Positions 37,246 to 47,118 of a stretch of DNA of 64,000 nucleotides are shown piece by piece; the first letter of the stretch is position 1; every line of letters begins with the position of its first letter. Source of the stretch: Roseateles puraquae (GTDB lineage Bacteria; Pseudomonadota; Gammaproteobacteria; Burkholderiales; Burkholderiaceae_C); NCBI RefSeq assembly GCF_002205845.1, contig NZ_NISI01000018.1, positions 1 to 64,000 on the forward strand, written 5' to 3'. The position numbers and the translations under genes were made by a program. Under the pieces are notes generated by a model. It was not told the origin of the DNA. It ran no database searches and worked only from the letters and a program-made list of their open reading frames with translations.

Positions 37246-38709
37246 TCAGCCGAACTCGGCGCGCAACGCAGCGTACAGCCGCTGGAAGCGCGCATGCCGG
37301 TCGCGCAGCGAAGCGGCCAGCGTGGCGTCCGGCTCGGCCACCCGCGCCACGGCCGGCGTGCGGCAGACCTCGGCCACCGTGCCGCCCACGGCGAGCCAGG
37401 CCAGGCGGGCGGCACCCAGCGCGCCACCGGCTTCGGCACCTACGCCGGTCACGAGGCGCACGTCCAGCAGCGAGGCCAGCAGGCGAGCCCACCAGTCGCT
37501 GCGCGCGCCGCCACCCACGAGCCAGAGTTGGTCGGCGTGGCCGCCGCCAGCCTGCAGGGCCTGCCAGCCATCCAGCAGGCCAAAGCCCACGCCTTCTAGC
37601 ACCGCATAGCCGAGGTCAGCCGGGCCGTGCGCCTGCGTCAGGCCGAAGAACACGCCCTGTGCATGCGGGTTGTTGTGCGGCGTGCGTTCGCCGCTGAGGT
37701 AGGGCAGAAAGATCGGGGCCTGCTGGCGCTGTGCGGGCGTCAGGGCAGCCACCTGCTCGATCAGCGCGGCTTCGTTCGGCTGCCCCAGGGTCTGCGTGAC
37801 CCAACGCAGCGCGCTGGCCGCACTGAGCATGACGCTCATCTGGTGCCATGTGCCCGGCAGCGCATGGCAGAAGGCGTGCACGGCGCGGTCCGGGTTGGGG
37901 CTGAAGGCCTCGTTGCACAGGAAGATGACGCCGGAGGTGCCCAGCGACAAGAAGCCGTCTCCCGGCTTCACAACGCCCATGCCGACGGCGCTGGCGGCGT
38001 TGTCACCCCCACCGCCGGCGATGACGACGCCCGCTTGCAGGCCCCAGCGTGCGCACAGTTCGGGCTTGAGCGTGGTGCTGGCTTCGCTGCCTTCCACCAG
38101 CCGCGGCATGTGGGCTTCGGTCAGGCCCGTCAGCGCCAGGGCCTCGGGCGACCAGCGGCGGCGCGCCACGTCCAGCCACAGCGTGCCGGCGGCGTCGCTC
38201 ATCTCGCTGACCGCCTCGCCGCTGAGCTGCAGGCGCAGCCAGTCCTTGGGCAAGAGCACCCGGGCCACGCGGGCGAAGAGGGCGGGCTCATGCTCGCGCA
38301 TCCAGGCGAGCTTGGGCGCCGTGAAGCCGGGCATTGCGAGGTTGCCGGTGATGGTCGGCAACTCGGGGCAGGCGGCCATCATCGCGGCGCACTGCGCGCC
38401 GCTGCGGCCGTCGTTCCACAGGATGGCGGGGCGCAGCACGGCGCCGTCGCCATCGAGGGCCACGGCTCCGTGCATCTGGCCCGACAGGCCGATGCCGCGC
38501 ACCTGCGCCAGCGCGGCATCGTGCTCAGCCTTCAGCCGGGCCATGCCCTGGTCGAGGGCGGCCCACCAGTCGGCGGGCTGCTGCTCGCTCCACAGCGGTT
38601 GCGGGCGTTGCACCGTGAGTGGCACGCCGGTGGTGGCGACGATGTGGTGCTGCTCGTCCAGGAGCAGCAGCTTCAGCTCGGAGGTGCCGAGGTCAATTCC
38701 AAGGAACAT
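37246..38709 (-). CDS. xylB: Xylulokinase XylB
   Basis: 487 aa. Phosphorylates D-xylulose to xylulose-5-phosphate. FGGY kinase motifs are intact: N-terminal FLGIDLGTSELKLLLLD, GIGLSGQMHGAV, ILWNDGR, the C-terminal nucleotide domain with VIAGGGGDNAASAVGMG, FLSLGTSGVIF, YLSGERTPHNNP and WLVGGGARSDWWARLLA. It follows xylA, from which it is separated by 158 bp containing a mobile-element remnant, and precedes the esterase by 37 bp. Confidence 0.96.
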   Translation of the reverse strand: MFLGIDLGTSELKLLLLDEQHHIVATTGVPLTVQRPQPLWSEQQPADWWAALDQGMARLKAEHDAALAQVRGIGLSGQMHGAVALDGDGAVLRPAILWNDGRSGAQCAAMMAACPELPTITGNLAMPGFTAPKLAWMREHEPALFARVARVLLPKDWLRLQLSGEAVSEMSDAAGTLWLDVARRRWSPEALALTGLTEAHMPRLVEGSEASTTLKPELCARWGLQAGVVIAGGGGDNAASAVGMGVVKPGDGFLSLGTSGVIFLCNEAFSPNPDRAVHAFCHALPGTWHQMSVMLSAASALRWVTQTLGQPNEAALIEQVAALTPAQRQQAPIFLPYLSGERTPHNNPHAQGVFFGLTQAHGPADLGYAVLEGVGFGLLDGWQALQAGGGHADQLWLVGGGARSDWWARLLASLLDVRLVTGVGAEAGGALGAARLAWLAVGGTVAEVCRTPAVARVAEPDATLAASLRDRHARFQRLYAALRAEFG

Positions 38710-38756
38710 GGCGAATCACCGCAAGGGAAAGGCGGGCGCTCAGGGCACCGCTGAAT

Positions 38757-38844
38757 GAACACAGCCACAGAGACACAGACTCACAGAGAGCGCCGGTCAG
38801 AGGCACGAGCCCCTCGGTGTCTCTGTGCCTCTGTGGCGCTTTTC
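38757..38844. mobile_element. MITE-like remnant of the GxxExxY element between xylA and xylB
   Basis: 88 bp without a gene. Its left end matches the left end of the element at 57250 at 30 of 33 positions; GAACACAGCCACAGAG is identical, with changes at positions 17, 24 and 25. Its right end shares CTCTGTGCCTCTGTGGC with the right end of that element. Just inside the left repeat, CCGGTCAG...CACG resembles CCGGGTCAG...CACG of the gene-bearing copy. This suggests an internal deletion derivative. No target-site duplication is evident. It lies in the 158-bp gap between xylB and xylA, both on the minus strand. Confidence 0.75.
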
Positions 38845-38867
38845 CTGGGCCCGGCCTGGCGGCGCCG

Positions 38868-40193
38868 TCAGACGAACTGGTTGACGATGTTTTCCAGACG
38901 TTCCTGGCGGCCGGAGCGCGGCTGCGGCGAGATGCCTTGCGCATGGACGATCTGAGCCAGGTCGTCCAGGCTCGCGCCTGCGTGGATCTTCTGGCCGAGT
39001 TCACCGTTCCAGCCCGCATAGCGGTCGGCCACGACCTTCTCCAGCTGGCCGCTCTCGTACAGCGCGGCGGCGGCCAGGAAGGCGCGGGCCATGGTGTCCA
39101 TGCCGCCGATGTGGCCCTCCAGCTGGTCGATGGGGTCGATGCTCTGGCGGCGCACCTTGGCGTCGAAGTTGGTGCCGCCCGTCGTGTAGCCGCCCGCGCG
39201 GATGATCTCCAGCATGGCCGGCACGAGTTGCACGTGGTTGTTGGGGAACTGGTCGGTGTCCCAGCCGAGCTGCTCGTCGCCGCGGTTGGCGTCGAGCGAG
39301 CCGAAGATGCCCAGGGCGCAGGCCGTGGCCACTTCATGCTCGAAGCTGTGGCCGGCGAGCGTGGCGTGGTTCACCTCGATGTTGACCTTGACCTCGTTCT
39401 CCAGGCCGTAGGTCTTCAGGAAGCCGTAGACCGTGGCGCTGTCGTAGTCGTACTGGTGCTTGGTGGGTTCCTGCGGCTTGGGCTCGATCAGGATGGTGCC
39501 CTTGAAGCCGATCTTGTGCTTGTGCTCGACCACGGCGCTCAGGAAGCGGCCGTACTGGGCCAGCTCGCGCTTGAGGTCGGTGTTCAGCAGGGTTTCGTAG
39601 CCTTCGCGGCCGCCCCACAGCACGTAGTTGGCGCCGCCCAGGCGGTTCGTCCACTCCAGCACTTGCTTGACCTGCGCGGCGGCGTAGGCATAGACCTCGG
39701 GGTCGGGATTGGTCGCCGCGCCGCTCATGAAGCGGCCGTGCGAGAACAGGTTGGCCGTGCCCCACAGCAGCTGGACCTTGCCGTCCTGCATCTTCTTGGC
39801 CGCGGCCTCCAGCAGACCGTCGAGGATGCGGTTGGACTCGGCGAGCGTGGCGCCCTCGGGGGCCACGTCGCGGTCATGGAAGCACCAGTAGGGCAGCCCC
39901 AGCTTGCCGAAGAAGTCGAAGGCCGCGTCGAGCTTGAGGTAGGCCGCCTTGACCGGGTCGGCTTCGGCGAACCAGGGGCGCTGGAAGACGGTGTTGCCCA
40001 GGCCGAACACGTCCTCGCCCTTCCAGCAGAAGTTGTGCCAGTAGCAGACCGCCGGGCGCAGATGTTCGGCCAGGGTCTTGCCCAACACCACGCGGTTGGC
40101 GTCGTACCAGCGGTAGGCGAGGGGGTTGGTGGATTGGGGGCCTTCGTAGGTGACGACGGGCAGATCGGAGTAGGCAGTGTGGGCGGAGCTCAT
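38868..40193 (-). CDS. xylA: Xylose isomerase XylA
   Basis: 441 aa, the length of class II enzymes such as that of E. coli. Converts D-xylose to D-xylulose. Catalytic CFHDRD (His106, Asp109), the loop WGGREGYE, metal ligands in [16 protein letters not shown] and [13 protein letters not shown], and [19 protein letters not shown] are all present. It is preceded by the sugar symporter (56 bp) and followed by xylB. Together with GH43 and the symporter it feeds xylo-oligosaccharides into the pentose phosphate pathway. Confidence 0.97.
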   Translation of the reverse strand: MSSAHTAYSDLPVVTYEGPQSTNPLAYRWYDANRVVLGKTLAEHLRPAVCYWHNFCWKGEDVFGLGNTVFQRPWFAEADPVKAAYLKLDAAFDFFGKLGLPYWCFHDRDVAPEGATLAESNRILDGLLEAAAKKMQDGKVQLLWGTANLFSHGRFMSGAATNPDPEVYAYAAAQVKQVLEWTNRLGGANYVLWGGREGYETLLNTDLKRELAQYGRFLSAVVEHKHKIGFKGTILIEPKPQEPTKHQYDYDSATVYGFLKTYGLENEVKVNIEVNHATLAGHSFEHEVATACALGIFGSLDANRGDEQLGWDTDQFPNNHVQLVPAMLEIIRAGGYTTGGTNFDAKVRRQSIDPIDQLEGHIGGMDTMARAFLAAAALYESGQLEKVVADRYAGWNGELGQKIHAGASLDDLAQIVHAQGISPQPRSGRQERLENIVNQFV

Positions 40194-40249
40194 GGCGGTG
40201 TCCTGCGGAAACGGGTTCTGGGAAGGGAAGGGGAGGGAGGTGTCGGATG

Positions 40250-41770
40250 TCAGGTGGCGGCGGGAGCGAGGCCCGCCTTCAGGCGCCGCTCGGTCAGGTC
40301 GTCAGCCATCTGCAGCGTCGTGTGCTTGTTGAGCTTGTTGGCCAGCATGCACAGCGTGCAGGCCGCGAACAGCGCGCCCACGCCGAAGCTGGACATGAAG
40401 CGGTAGCCGGCGATCGCCTCGGGCGCCCCGGGCTGCTGGGTGTCGTAGCCGAAGAAGCCGGCCAGCACCCACAGGAAGCAGGCCGAGCCCAGCGCCAGGC
40501 CGGACTTCAGCGAGAAGCCGATGGTGGCGAACACCATGCCCGTGAAGCGCCGGCCGGTCTGCCATTCGGAGTAGTCGGCCGCGTCGGCATACATGGCCCA
40601 CATGACCGCGATGGTGGGCGCATAGAACACCGAGCCGAGCATGTGCAGGCCGAGCATGCCCCACACGGCGTCCGGCGGCATCGCGTACAGCGCGCAGGCC
40701 TGCAGTGCTGACAACGCGAAGCCGGCGATTGCCACGTTGCGTTTGCCGAATCGTGCCGACAGGCCGGAGGACAGCATGATCACGACGATGGTGGTCGCAA
40801 AGCCCGCCATGTTGATGATGCTGTTGTAGACGTCGGCCACGTTGGAGCCGGCGAGCTGGTCGCGGGTGCCATGCACGATGTAGCCCAGCGCGTCGGCCAG
40901 GCTGCCGGTGCCGGCCGGGTCGGGCGTGGTCAGGCCCAGGGCGGCGACGAAGTCGAACATCGCGGCCTTGTCCACGTAGTGGTGGTAGTAGTTGTAGTGG
41001 GCGCCGCCGCGCATGGACAGCATGCCGAAGTTGAAGACGGTGTACGCCACCAGCGCGATCCACGGGCCGTTCTTCAGCAGGTCGCGAAAGTCCTGCAGGG
41101 GCGAGGACTTGACCTCCACCAGCGGCTGGATGCGCTCGCGTGTGGTGAAGAAGGTCACCATGAACAGCACCAGGCACAGCACCGCCCAGATGGTCATCGT
41201 GACCTGCCAGCCATGGGCCCGGTCATGGCCCTGCGCGAACTTGGCCACCAGCGGCAGCGTGAAGCCGCCCACGATGAACTGCGCCACGTTGACCGACACG
41301 AAGCGGTAGGAGTTCAGCTTGGTGCGCTCGTTCAGGTCGCCCGTCATCACGCCGCCCAGGGCGGAGTAGGGCATGTTGTTCATCGAGTAGAGCGTCATCA
41401 GCAGCGTGTTGGTGATGCCCGCGTACGCGATGACCATGCCGGTGCTCCAGCCCCAGGCCGGGTCGGGTGTCGTGTAGGCCAGCACCATCACCACGGCCCA
41501 GGGTACGGCCGTCCACAGCACCCAGGGGCGGAACTTGCCCCAGCGGGTGTTGGTGCGGTCGGCCAGCACACCCATGACGGGATCGAACACCGCGTCCCAC
41601 AGGCGCGGCCACAGCAGGATGGCGGCCGCCGTGCCGGCCGACAGGCCGAACACGTCCGTGTAGAAGTTCAGCTGGAACAGCACCATCGACATGAAGACGA
41701 AGTTGGCGGCGGCGTCGCCTGCGCTGTAGCCGGCTTTCTCCAGGAAGGACAGGGGCGGGTGGGTTGCCAT
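40250..41770 (-). CDS. GPH-family sugar:cation symporter, probable xyloside transporter
   Basis: 506 aa, twelve predicted helices. GPH (MFS_2) signature: N-terminal [53 protein letters not shown], and the mid-protein loop FTTRERIQP. YicJ/XynT-type members import xylosides with Na+ or H+. An internal insertion of about 40 residues between helices 7 and 8 (residues about 270-310) is longer than usual. Its place between xylA and the GH43 gene supports import of xylo-oligosaccharides. Confidence 0.88.
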   Translation of the reverse strand: MATHPPLSFLEKAGYSAGDAAANFVFMSMVLFQLNFYTDVFGLSAGTAAAILLWPRLWDAVFDPVMGVLADRTNTRWGKFRPWVLWTAVPWAVVMVLAYTTPDPAWGWSTGMVIAYAGITNTLLMTLYSMNNMPYSALGGVMTGDLNERTKLNSYRFVSVNVAQFIVGGFTLPLVAKFAQGHDRAHGWQVTMTIWAVLCLVLFMVTFFTTRERIQPLVEVKSSPLQDFRDLLKNGPWIALVAYTVFNFGMLSMRGGAHYNYYHHYVDKAAMFDFVAALGLTTPDPAGTGSLADALGYIVHGTRDQLAGSNVADVYNSIINMAGFATTIVVIMLSSGLSARFGKRNVAIAGFALSALQACALYAMPPDAVWGMLGLHMLGSVFYAPTIAVMWAMYADAADYSEWQTGRRFTGMVFATIGFSLKSGLALGSACFLWVLAGFFGYDTQQPGAPEAIAGYRFMSSFGVGALFAACTLCMLANKLNKHTTLQMADDLTERRLKAGLAPAAT

Positions 41771-41818
41771 CGGGTTGTCTCGTGTCGTTGTCGTTGTCGT
41801 CTTCAGCTTGGCGCGGTC

Positions 41819-43468
41819 TCAGGCCTGCGCTTCGTAGCTGAAGTGGTCGAAGTCCGCGGCGCGGCGTGTGCCGGACAGGTCCTGGCAGGCCAGACCGATG
41901 AAGTTGCCGGTGAAGCCGAAGCTGCGCGCGAACTCGCCTTCGAAGTGGGTCACGTACTCGTCGCTGAGCATCGCGGTGTCGAGTTGCGGGCCGACGTCCT
42001 GCCAGGCCGCGCCGCCCTGGCGCCACTGGAACTGGTAGTGGTCGTGGCGGAACTGCACCGCGAGCTCCACCGGCCCGTCGGCCAGCTCGACCGGCGTGGC
42101 CGGCTCGGTCAGCGCGCCGCGGCGGTTGACCGTCAGCCGCAGCACGCGCAGGCCGGAATCGACGTCGCGGCTGACGTGCAAATAGGCGTGGTTGTTGGTG
42201 TTGTAGTAGGCAACGAGACCCGCCATCTGCTGGAAGTGCTCGGGCTCGAAATCCACGCGCGTCTCGACGCGGCAGTTGAAGTGCTGCTGACGCCGCGCGA
42301 CCAGGCTTTGGTCGAACGTGCTCATCAGCGACTCGCGGCCCTTCAGGCGCAGCCAGCCCGGCCGTTCCGTGAGGGAGATCCAGCGCTCGTCGAAAGGCAC
42401 GCGCAGCGAGTTGAGGTGCGGGTTGAGCGTGGGGCTGTCGAAGTCGTCGCGTGCGGGCTCGGGCGGGAACGGGTGCTCGGGCAGGCCGCTGTCGGCCACG
42501 TGCAGGCGCGGTGCATTGCCGCCGCCGTCAATCTCGGGCCAGTCGTCCGCGCGCCAGACGATGCGCTGCAGGCTGGTCTCGCGGCCGAGCGGGCAATGCA
42601 GATGTTGGTAGACGCCATTCTGACGATCGGTGTGGGGGCCGCTCCACTCCAGCGGCCGGCCGGCCAGGTGGGCCAGGTACCAGTCGCCGCGCGCGGTCTG
42701 CACGAGGCTGGCATGGCCGCTGCGTTGCAGGCCGTCGGTGGGCTGCTGCCAGGCGGTCAGCAGCGGGTTGCCGGGCAGGGTCTCGTAAGGCCCGTCGATG
42801 TTGCGGGAGCGGGCGAGCGTGACGGCATGTTCGTAGAAGGTGCCGCCTTCGGCGGTGAGCAGGTAGTACCAGCCATTGCGGCGATACAGGTGCGGGCCCT
42901 CCACCACGCCCAGCGGGGTGCCGGCATAGATGTTCTTCACCGGGCCCACCAGGCGGCGGGCGTCGTGGTCGTACTCCTGCAGCAGGATGCCGTTGAAGTT
43001 GTGCTTGCCCGGCTGGTGGATCCACTGCTGGTTCACGAACCAGTGGCGGCCATCGTCGTCGTGGAAGAGGCTGGGGTCGAAGCCCGAGCTGTTCATGTAG
43101 ATGGGCTCGCTCCAGGGGCCGTCGATGTTGGGCGCCGTGATGAGGTAGTTGTGGACGTCCTTGTGGGCACCGTAGAGCGAGCGCACATCGGAGTAGATGA
43201 GCCAGAACTGACCGCCGGCGTAGCTCAAGCAGGGCGCCCAGACGCCGGACGAGTCAGGATGGCCGATCAGGTCGAGCTGGCTTTTGCGGGTGACGGCATA
43301 GCTGTGGTGGCGCCAGTGCTTGAGGTCGCGCGAGTGGTGGATGCGCACGCCCGGCCACCATTCGAAGGTGGAGGTGGCGATGTAGTAGTCGTCCACGCCA
43401 TCAGCGCCAGGCACACGGCAGATGGACGGGTCGGCGTGAAAGCCCGGCAGGATGGGATTGGTGATCAT
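41819..43468 (-). CDS. Glycoside hydrolase family 43 beta-xylosidase
   Basis: 549 aa without a signal peptide, so probably cytoplasmic. N-terminal five-bladed propeller: base Asp13 in GFHADPSI, pKa modulator Asp131 in GFDPSLFHDDDGRHW, and acid Glu190 in VVEGPHLYRR. A C-terminal beta-sandwich (about residues 335-549, DDFDSPTLNPHLNSLRVP...) is typical of subfamily GH43_11/12 xylosidases. It would split imported xylo-oligosaccharides to xylose, though alpha-L-arabinofuranosidase activity is possible. Confidence 0.92.
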   Translation of the reverse strand: MITNPILPGFHADPSICRVPGADGVDDYYIATSTFEWWPGVRIHHSRDLKHWRHHSYAVTRKSQLDLIGHPDSSGVWAPCLSYAGGQFWLIYSDVRSLYGAHKDVHNYLITAPNIDGPWSEPIYMNSSGFDPSLFHDDDGRHWFVNQQWIHQPGKHNFNGILLQEYDHDARRLVGPVKNIYAGTPLGVVEGPHLYRRNGWYYLLTAEGGTFYEHAVTLARSRNIDGPYETLPGNPLLTAWQQPTDGLQRSGHASLVQTARGDWYLAHLAGRPLEWSGPHTDRQNGVYQHLHCPLGRETSLQRIVWRADDWPEIDGGGNAPRLHVADSGLPEHPFPPEPARDDFDSPTLNPHLNSLRVPFDERWISLTERPGWLRLKGRESLMSTFDQSLVARRQQHFNCRVETRVDFEPEHFQQMAGLVAYYNTNNHAYLHVSRDVDSGLRVLRLTVNRRGALTEPATPVELADGPVELAVQFRHDHYQFQWRQGGAAWQDVGPQLDTAMLSDEYVTHFEGEFARSFGFTGNFIGLACQDLSGTRRAADFDHFSYEAQA

Positions 43469-43485
43469 GAGGAGCGCAGGAAAGG

Positions 43486-44685
43486 TCAGGCCGCCACGGC
43501 CAGGCGGCGGGCGGCGATCAGGGGACGGGTGAGCCGGTAGCGGGCCAGGGCGGCCGCGCCAACGGGCACGGCGTCGGCCCCGAAGCGGGACAGGGTGACG
43601 GTGGGAGAGGATTCGCCGGCCGCGCCCGCCAGCTCCTCCAGCGTGGCGAAGGCGTGCTGCAGGAAGGGCGGGCCCAGCTCGACGGACGGCCCGCCGAGCA
43701 CGATGCGGCCGGGGTCATAGGCGGCGCACAGGTTGCCCAGCAGCAGGCCGAGGTAGCGGCCGGCGTTGGCCACGGCGGCGCGGCAGTCGGGCTGCTCGGC
43801 GTCGAGCCGGCGCCGCACCTCGGCGAGGCCACCGGCGTCATCGGCCGCGGGCAGCATGGCGCGCAGGCCGATCAGGGTCTCGGCGCAGCCGCGCCGGCCG
43901 CAGCTGCAACGGGGGCCGTCCAGCGCCAGTGTCATGTGGCCGACCTCGCCGGCCAGGCCGCGCGCGCCGGTCAGCAGCCGGTCCTCGACGATGACGCCGG
44001 CACCGACGCCCACGCCCAGGCTCAGGTAGATGAGCGGGTCGGCCCGGCCTTCGCTGCCGAACTCCAGCTCGCCCAGGGCCGCCACGTCGGCCTCGTTCTG
44101 AACGAACATCGGCACGGTCTGCAACGGCGTGCCGCGCAGATGCTCGGTCAGCAACTGGCCGACTGGCAGGTCGCGCCAGCCGAGGTTGGGGGCGAAATGC
44201 AGGTGCCCGGTGGCTTCATCCACGCCGCCGGGCAGGCCGATGCCGATGCCGATCACCTGCTGCTGCGGCGTGTCCAGCCGTGCGTGCAACTGCACCAGCA
44301 GCTTGGCCGCGCGCACCAGGGCCAGCTGCGGGTCGCGGGCAGCGTCCAGCGGCGAGCGCAGCCGCGCCAGCACGTCGCCGGTCAAGGACGTGACGACCGC
44401 GTTCACACCGTCCACGCCCATTTCGGCGCCGAGCAGCACCAGGCGGCCTGGGTCGATGAAGAGCGGCGTGGGGCGGCGGCCGAGTTCGCCGGTGGCGACC
44501 ACCTCGCGTTCCAGCAGCCAGCCTTCGGCGATGAGCTCCTTCACCAGCGTGCTGACGGTCGACTTGGTGAGCTGCAAGGCTTCCGCCACCGCGGCGCGCG
44601 ACTGCCCGGGCTGTGCGCCCAGGTGCCGCACGATGGCCATGCGGTTGAGGTCCTTGAGCAGATGCTGGTCGGCGGTGAACTGCAT
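43486..44685 (-). CDS. ROK family transcriptional regulator, XylR-like
   Basis: 399 aa. N-terminal winged helix (residues about 15-70, QSRAAVAEALQLTKSTVSTLVKELIAEGW) and a C-terminal ROK kinase-like domain with LGAEMGVDGVNAVV, IGIGLPGGVD and the zinc motif CSCGRRGCAETL. This architecture is that of XylR/NagC repressors that release DNA on binding sugar. ATG 44685 is preceded by AAGGCAGG; TTG 44697 is an alternative. It is the first gene of the xyl operon and divergent from the GH67 gene. Confidence 0.92.
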   Translation of the reverse strand: MQFTADQHLLKDLNRMAIVRHLGAQPGQSRAAVAEALQLTKSTVSTLVKELIAEGWLLEREVVATGELGRRPTPLFIDPGRLVLLGAEMGVDGVNAVVTSLTGDVLARLRSPLDAARDPQLALVRAAKLLVQLHARLDTPQQQVIGIGIGLPGGVDEATGHLHFAPNLGWRDLPVGQLLTEHLRGTPLQTVPMFVQNEADVAALGELEFGSEGRADPLIYLSLGVGVGAGVIVEDRLLTGARGLAGEVGHMTLALDGPRCSCGRRGCAETLIGLRAMLPAADDAGGLAEVRRRLDAEQPDCRAAVANAGRYLGLLLGNLCAAYDPGRIVLGGPSVELGPPFLQHAFATLEELAGAAGESSPTVTLSRFGADAVPVGAAALARYRLTRPLIAARRLAVAA

Positions 44686-44846
44686 GCCTGCCTTCAAGGG
44701 GCGAGGTGCCCGTCAGCGCTGCGGCGCACGGCGGCAGCGGGGGTGGCAGGGGCGAGGGTCAACGTGTGTCTCCGGGAACGCAGCGCTCCAGGGCCACTCG
44801 GCGGGCGAGGGGCTTTGGGCGCCGGATTGGCTTGCTGTGAGCTCAA

Positions 44847-44861
44847 ATGTAGCGCTACCAT
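44847..44861. promoter_or_regulatory. LacI-type operator core in the GH67/ROK divergent region
   Basis: ATGTAGCGCTACCAT contains the perfect 10-bp palindrome GTAGCGCTAC (44849-44858) with a central CG, the usual feature of LacI-family operators. It lies 71 bp before the GH67 ATG and just upstream of a possible -35 box. The LacI regulator encoded downstream of GH67 is the obvious candidate ligand. No second equally good copy was seen in the window. Confidence 0.65.
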
Positions 44862-44862
44862 T

Positions 44863-44891
44863 TTGCTTCGCGCAAGCACGTTTTCTCTAAC
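44863..44891 (+). promoter_or_regulatory. Possible sigma-70 promoter of the GH67 gene
   Basis: TTGCTT (44863-44868) and TCTAAC (44886-44891) are separated by 17 bp and stand 41 bp before the GH67 ATG, in the most A/T-rich part of the divergent region. Matches to consensus are moderate. The operator core overlaps the upstream edge. Confidence 0.4.
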
Positions 44892-44931
44892 ATTCCCGCG
44901 CCTCCGGGGTCGGGCCACCGAAGGAGACCGC

Positions 44932-47064
44932 ATGAAGTTCTGGGCCCGAACCCTGGTGGGATGGCTGCTGGCCGTCGCGCTGCCAACCGCCTGGAGCGCG
45001 GTGGAAGATGGCTACGACCTGTGGCTGCGCTACCGGCCCCTGCCGCCTCAGGCGGCGGCGGCACTGGCTGCGCAAGCGCGCAGCCTCGTGATCGCGCCTG
45101 GAGCGGCCACCTCGCCCGTGCTGAGCGCGGCGCTGGGGGATCTGCAACGCGGCATCCAGGGCCTGACCGGACGCCTGCCGGCGGTGGCCACGGTGCCGCA
45201 GCCGGGTGCCCTGCTGCTGGTCACGCCGGCCACCGCGCCAGCCGGCCTCACCCTGCCCTGGCAGGCGCTCGGCGGCGAGGGCTATCTGCTGCGGCGCGTG
45301 CGGCTGCAGGGCCGGGAGGTCACGGTGATCGCAGCCAACGCCGACCGCGGTCTGCTCTACGGGAGCTTCGCCTGGCTGCGTGCCGCGCAGACCGGCGCCG
45401 ACCTGGCGCGCCTGGACGAGTTCAGCGCGCCCCGGCTGCCGCTGCGCCTCCTCAATCACTGGGACAACCTCGACCGCAGCGTGGAGCGCGGCTATGCCGG
45501 CTCTTCGATCTGGGACTGGTGGAAGCTGCCGGACCTGCGCGATGCACGCTACGTCGATTACGCCCGCGCCAACGCATCCCTGGGCATCAATGGGACGGTG
45601 CTCAACAACGTGAATGCCAAGGCCGAGTCGCTGACGGCGCCTTACCTCGCCAAGGCGGCGGCCCTGGCGCAGGTGTTCAGGCCCTACGGCCTGCGGGTCT
45701 ACCTGTCCGCGCGTTTCTCGGCGCCGGTGGAACTGGGCGGGCTCCAGACGGCCGACCCGCTCGATCCGGCGGTGCGCGCCTGGTGGCGAGCCAAGGCGGA
45801 CGAGATCTACCGTGCCATCCCGGATTTCGGCGGCTTCCTGGTCAAGGCCAATTCCGAGGGCCAGCCCGGCCCGCAGGACTATGGCCGCAGCCATGCCGAC
45901 GGCGCCAACATGCTGGCCGAGGTGCTGGCGCCGCATGGCGGCATCGTGATGTGGCGAGCCTTCGTCTATGCCCCTGACGCGCGCGACCGCGCGGCCCAGG
46001 GCTTCGCCGAGTTCCAGCCGCTGGACGGGCAGTTCGCAGCCAACGTCATCGTGCAGGTCAAGAACGGGCCGATCGACTTCCAGCCGCGCGAGCCCTTCCA
46101 TCCGTTGTTCGGCGCCATGCCTCGCACCGCCACGGCGCTGGAGGTGCAGATCACGAAGGAATACCTCGGCTTCTCGACCCACCTCGTCTACCTCGGGCCG
46201 CTGTTCGAAGAAGTGCTGCGCGCGGACACCCATCGCCCGGCGCCGGGGGCCACCGTCGCGCGGCAGATCACGGCCATGGCCGGCGTGGCCAACATCGGCA
46301 CCGATCGCAACTGGTGCGGCTCCCACTTCGACTGCGCCAACTGGTATGCCTTCGGGCGACTGGCCTGGGACACCGACCTGGCGGCCGCCCGCGTGGCGCG
46401 CGAGTGGGTGCAGCAGACCTTCACCCGTGACCGCCGGGCTGTCGACACCGTCACCGCGCTGATGCTCGATTCACGCGAGGCGGTGGTCGACTACATGACC
46501 CCGCTGGGCCTGCATCACCTGATGGGCACCGGTCACCACCACGGGCCGGCGCCCTGGGTCAGCGACCTGGAGCGGGCTGACTGGAACCCGACCTACTTCC
46601 ACCGAGCGGGCCCCGACGGCATCGGGTTTGATCGGTCGCCGCGCGGCAGCGGCTCGGTGGCGCAGTACGCGCCGGCGCTGGCCGCGCGCTGGTCTGAGCC
46701 CGCCACCACGCCCGAGGCCTTGCTGCTGTGGTTCCATCACCTGCCCTGGGACCACCGCATGGCCTCGGGCCGCACGCTGTGGCAGGAACTCGTGGCCCAC
46801 TACGACCGCGGCGTGGCCCGCGTGGAGGCCATGCGCGAGCAATGGGCGGGCCTGCGAGGCGTCGTGGATGCGCGGCGGCATGCCGAGGTCACCGCCTACC
46901 TGGCGGTGCAGGCCCGCGAGGCGCGCTGGTGGCGGGACGCCTGCCTGGCTTACTTCCAGGCGGTGTCAGGCCTGCCGTGGCCCGCGGGCACGCAGCCGCC
47001 CGCGGAAGCACTGGAGGCCTACCGGGCCCGCCGATTCAAATTCGCACCGGGTCAGGGCGGGTGA
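44932..47064 (+). CDS. Exported GH67 alpha-glucuronidase
   Basis: 710 aa. Removes (4-O-methyl-)glucuronic acid from the non-reducing end of xylo-oligosaccharides. A signal peptide (MKFWARTLVGWLLAVALPTAWS-AV) suggests periplasmic location, unlike the cytosolic enzymes of Gram-positives. The family-typical WDNLDRSVERGYAGSSIWDW and KNGPIDFQPREPFHPLFG are present. Glu309 (KANSEGQPGP), Asp382 (GPIDFQ) and Glu410 (TKEYLGF) have the spacing 73 and 28 of the Cellvibrio catalytic residues Glu292, Asp365 and Glu393 as I remember them. AAGGAGA precedes ATG 44932; the frame is open far upstream but only as antisense of the ROK gene. Confidence 0.95.
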   Translation: MKFWARTLVGWLLAVALPTAWSAVEDGYDLWLRYRPLPPQAAAALAAQARSLVIAPGAATSPVLSAALGDLQRGIQGLTGRLPAVATVPQPGALLLVTPATAPAGLTLPWQALGGEGYLLRRVRLQGREVTVIAANADRGLLYGSFAWLRAAQTGADLARLDEFSAPRLPLRLLNHWDNLDRSVERGYAGSSIWDWWKLPDLRDARYVDYARANASLGINGTVLNNVNAKAESLTAPYLAKAAALAQVFRPYGLRVYLSARFSAPVELGGLQTADPLDPAVRAWWRAKADEIYRAIPDFGGFLVKANSEGQPGPQDYGRSHADGANMLAEVLAPHGGIVMWRAFVYAPDARDRAAQGFAEFQPLDGQFAANVIVQVKNGPIDFQPREPFHPLFGAMPRTATALEVQITKEYLGFSTHLVYLGPLFEEVLRADTHRPAPGATVARQITAMAGVANIGTDRNWCGSHFDCANWYAFGRLAWDTDLAAARVAREWVQQTFTRDRRAVDTVTALMLDSREAVVDYMTPLGLHHLMGTGHHHGPAPWVSDLERADWNPTYFHRAGPDGIGFDRSPRGSGSVAQYAPALAARWSEPATTPEALLLWFHHLPWDHRMASGRTLWQELVAHYDRGVARVEAMREQWAGLRGVVDARRHAEVTAYLAVQAREARWWRDACLAYFQAVSGLPWPAGTQPPAEALEAYRARRFKFAPGQGG

Positions 47065-47118
47065 CGCCCCCTCAAATATGATTGTGCGACCAAGCTCACC
47101 ACCACCTGAGGGACACCT

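Noticed and set aside
40871-43540. 889-codon plus-strand frame opposite the symporter and GH43 genes
   Set aside because: Both minus-strand genes have intact family motifs; the opposite frame is a compositional shadow.
43654-44931. N-terminal extension of the GH67 reading frame
   Set aside because: The upstream part is antisense to the ROK regulator gene. A good ribosome binding site and signal peptide define ATG 44932.
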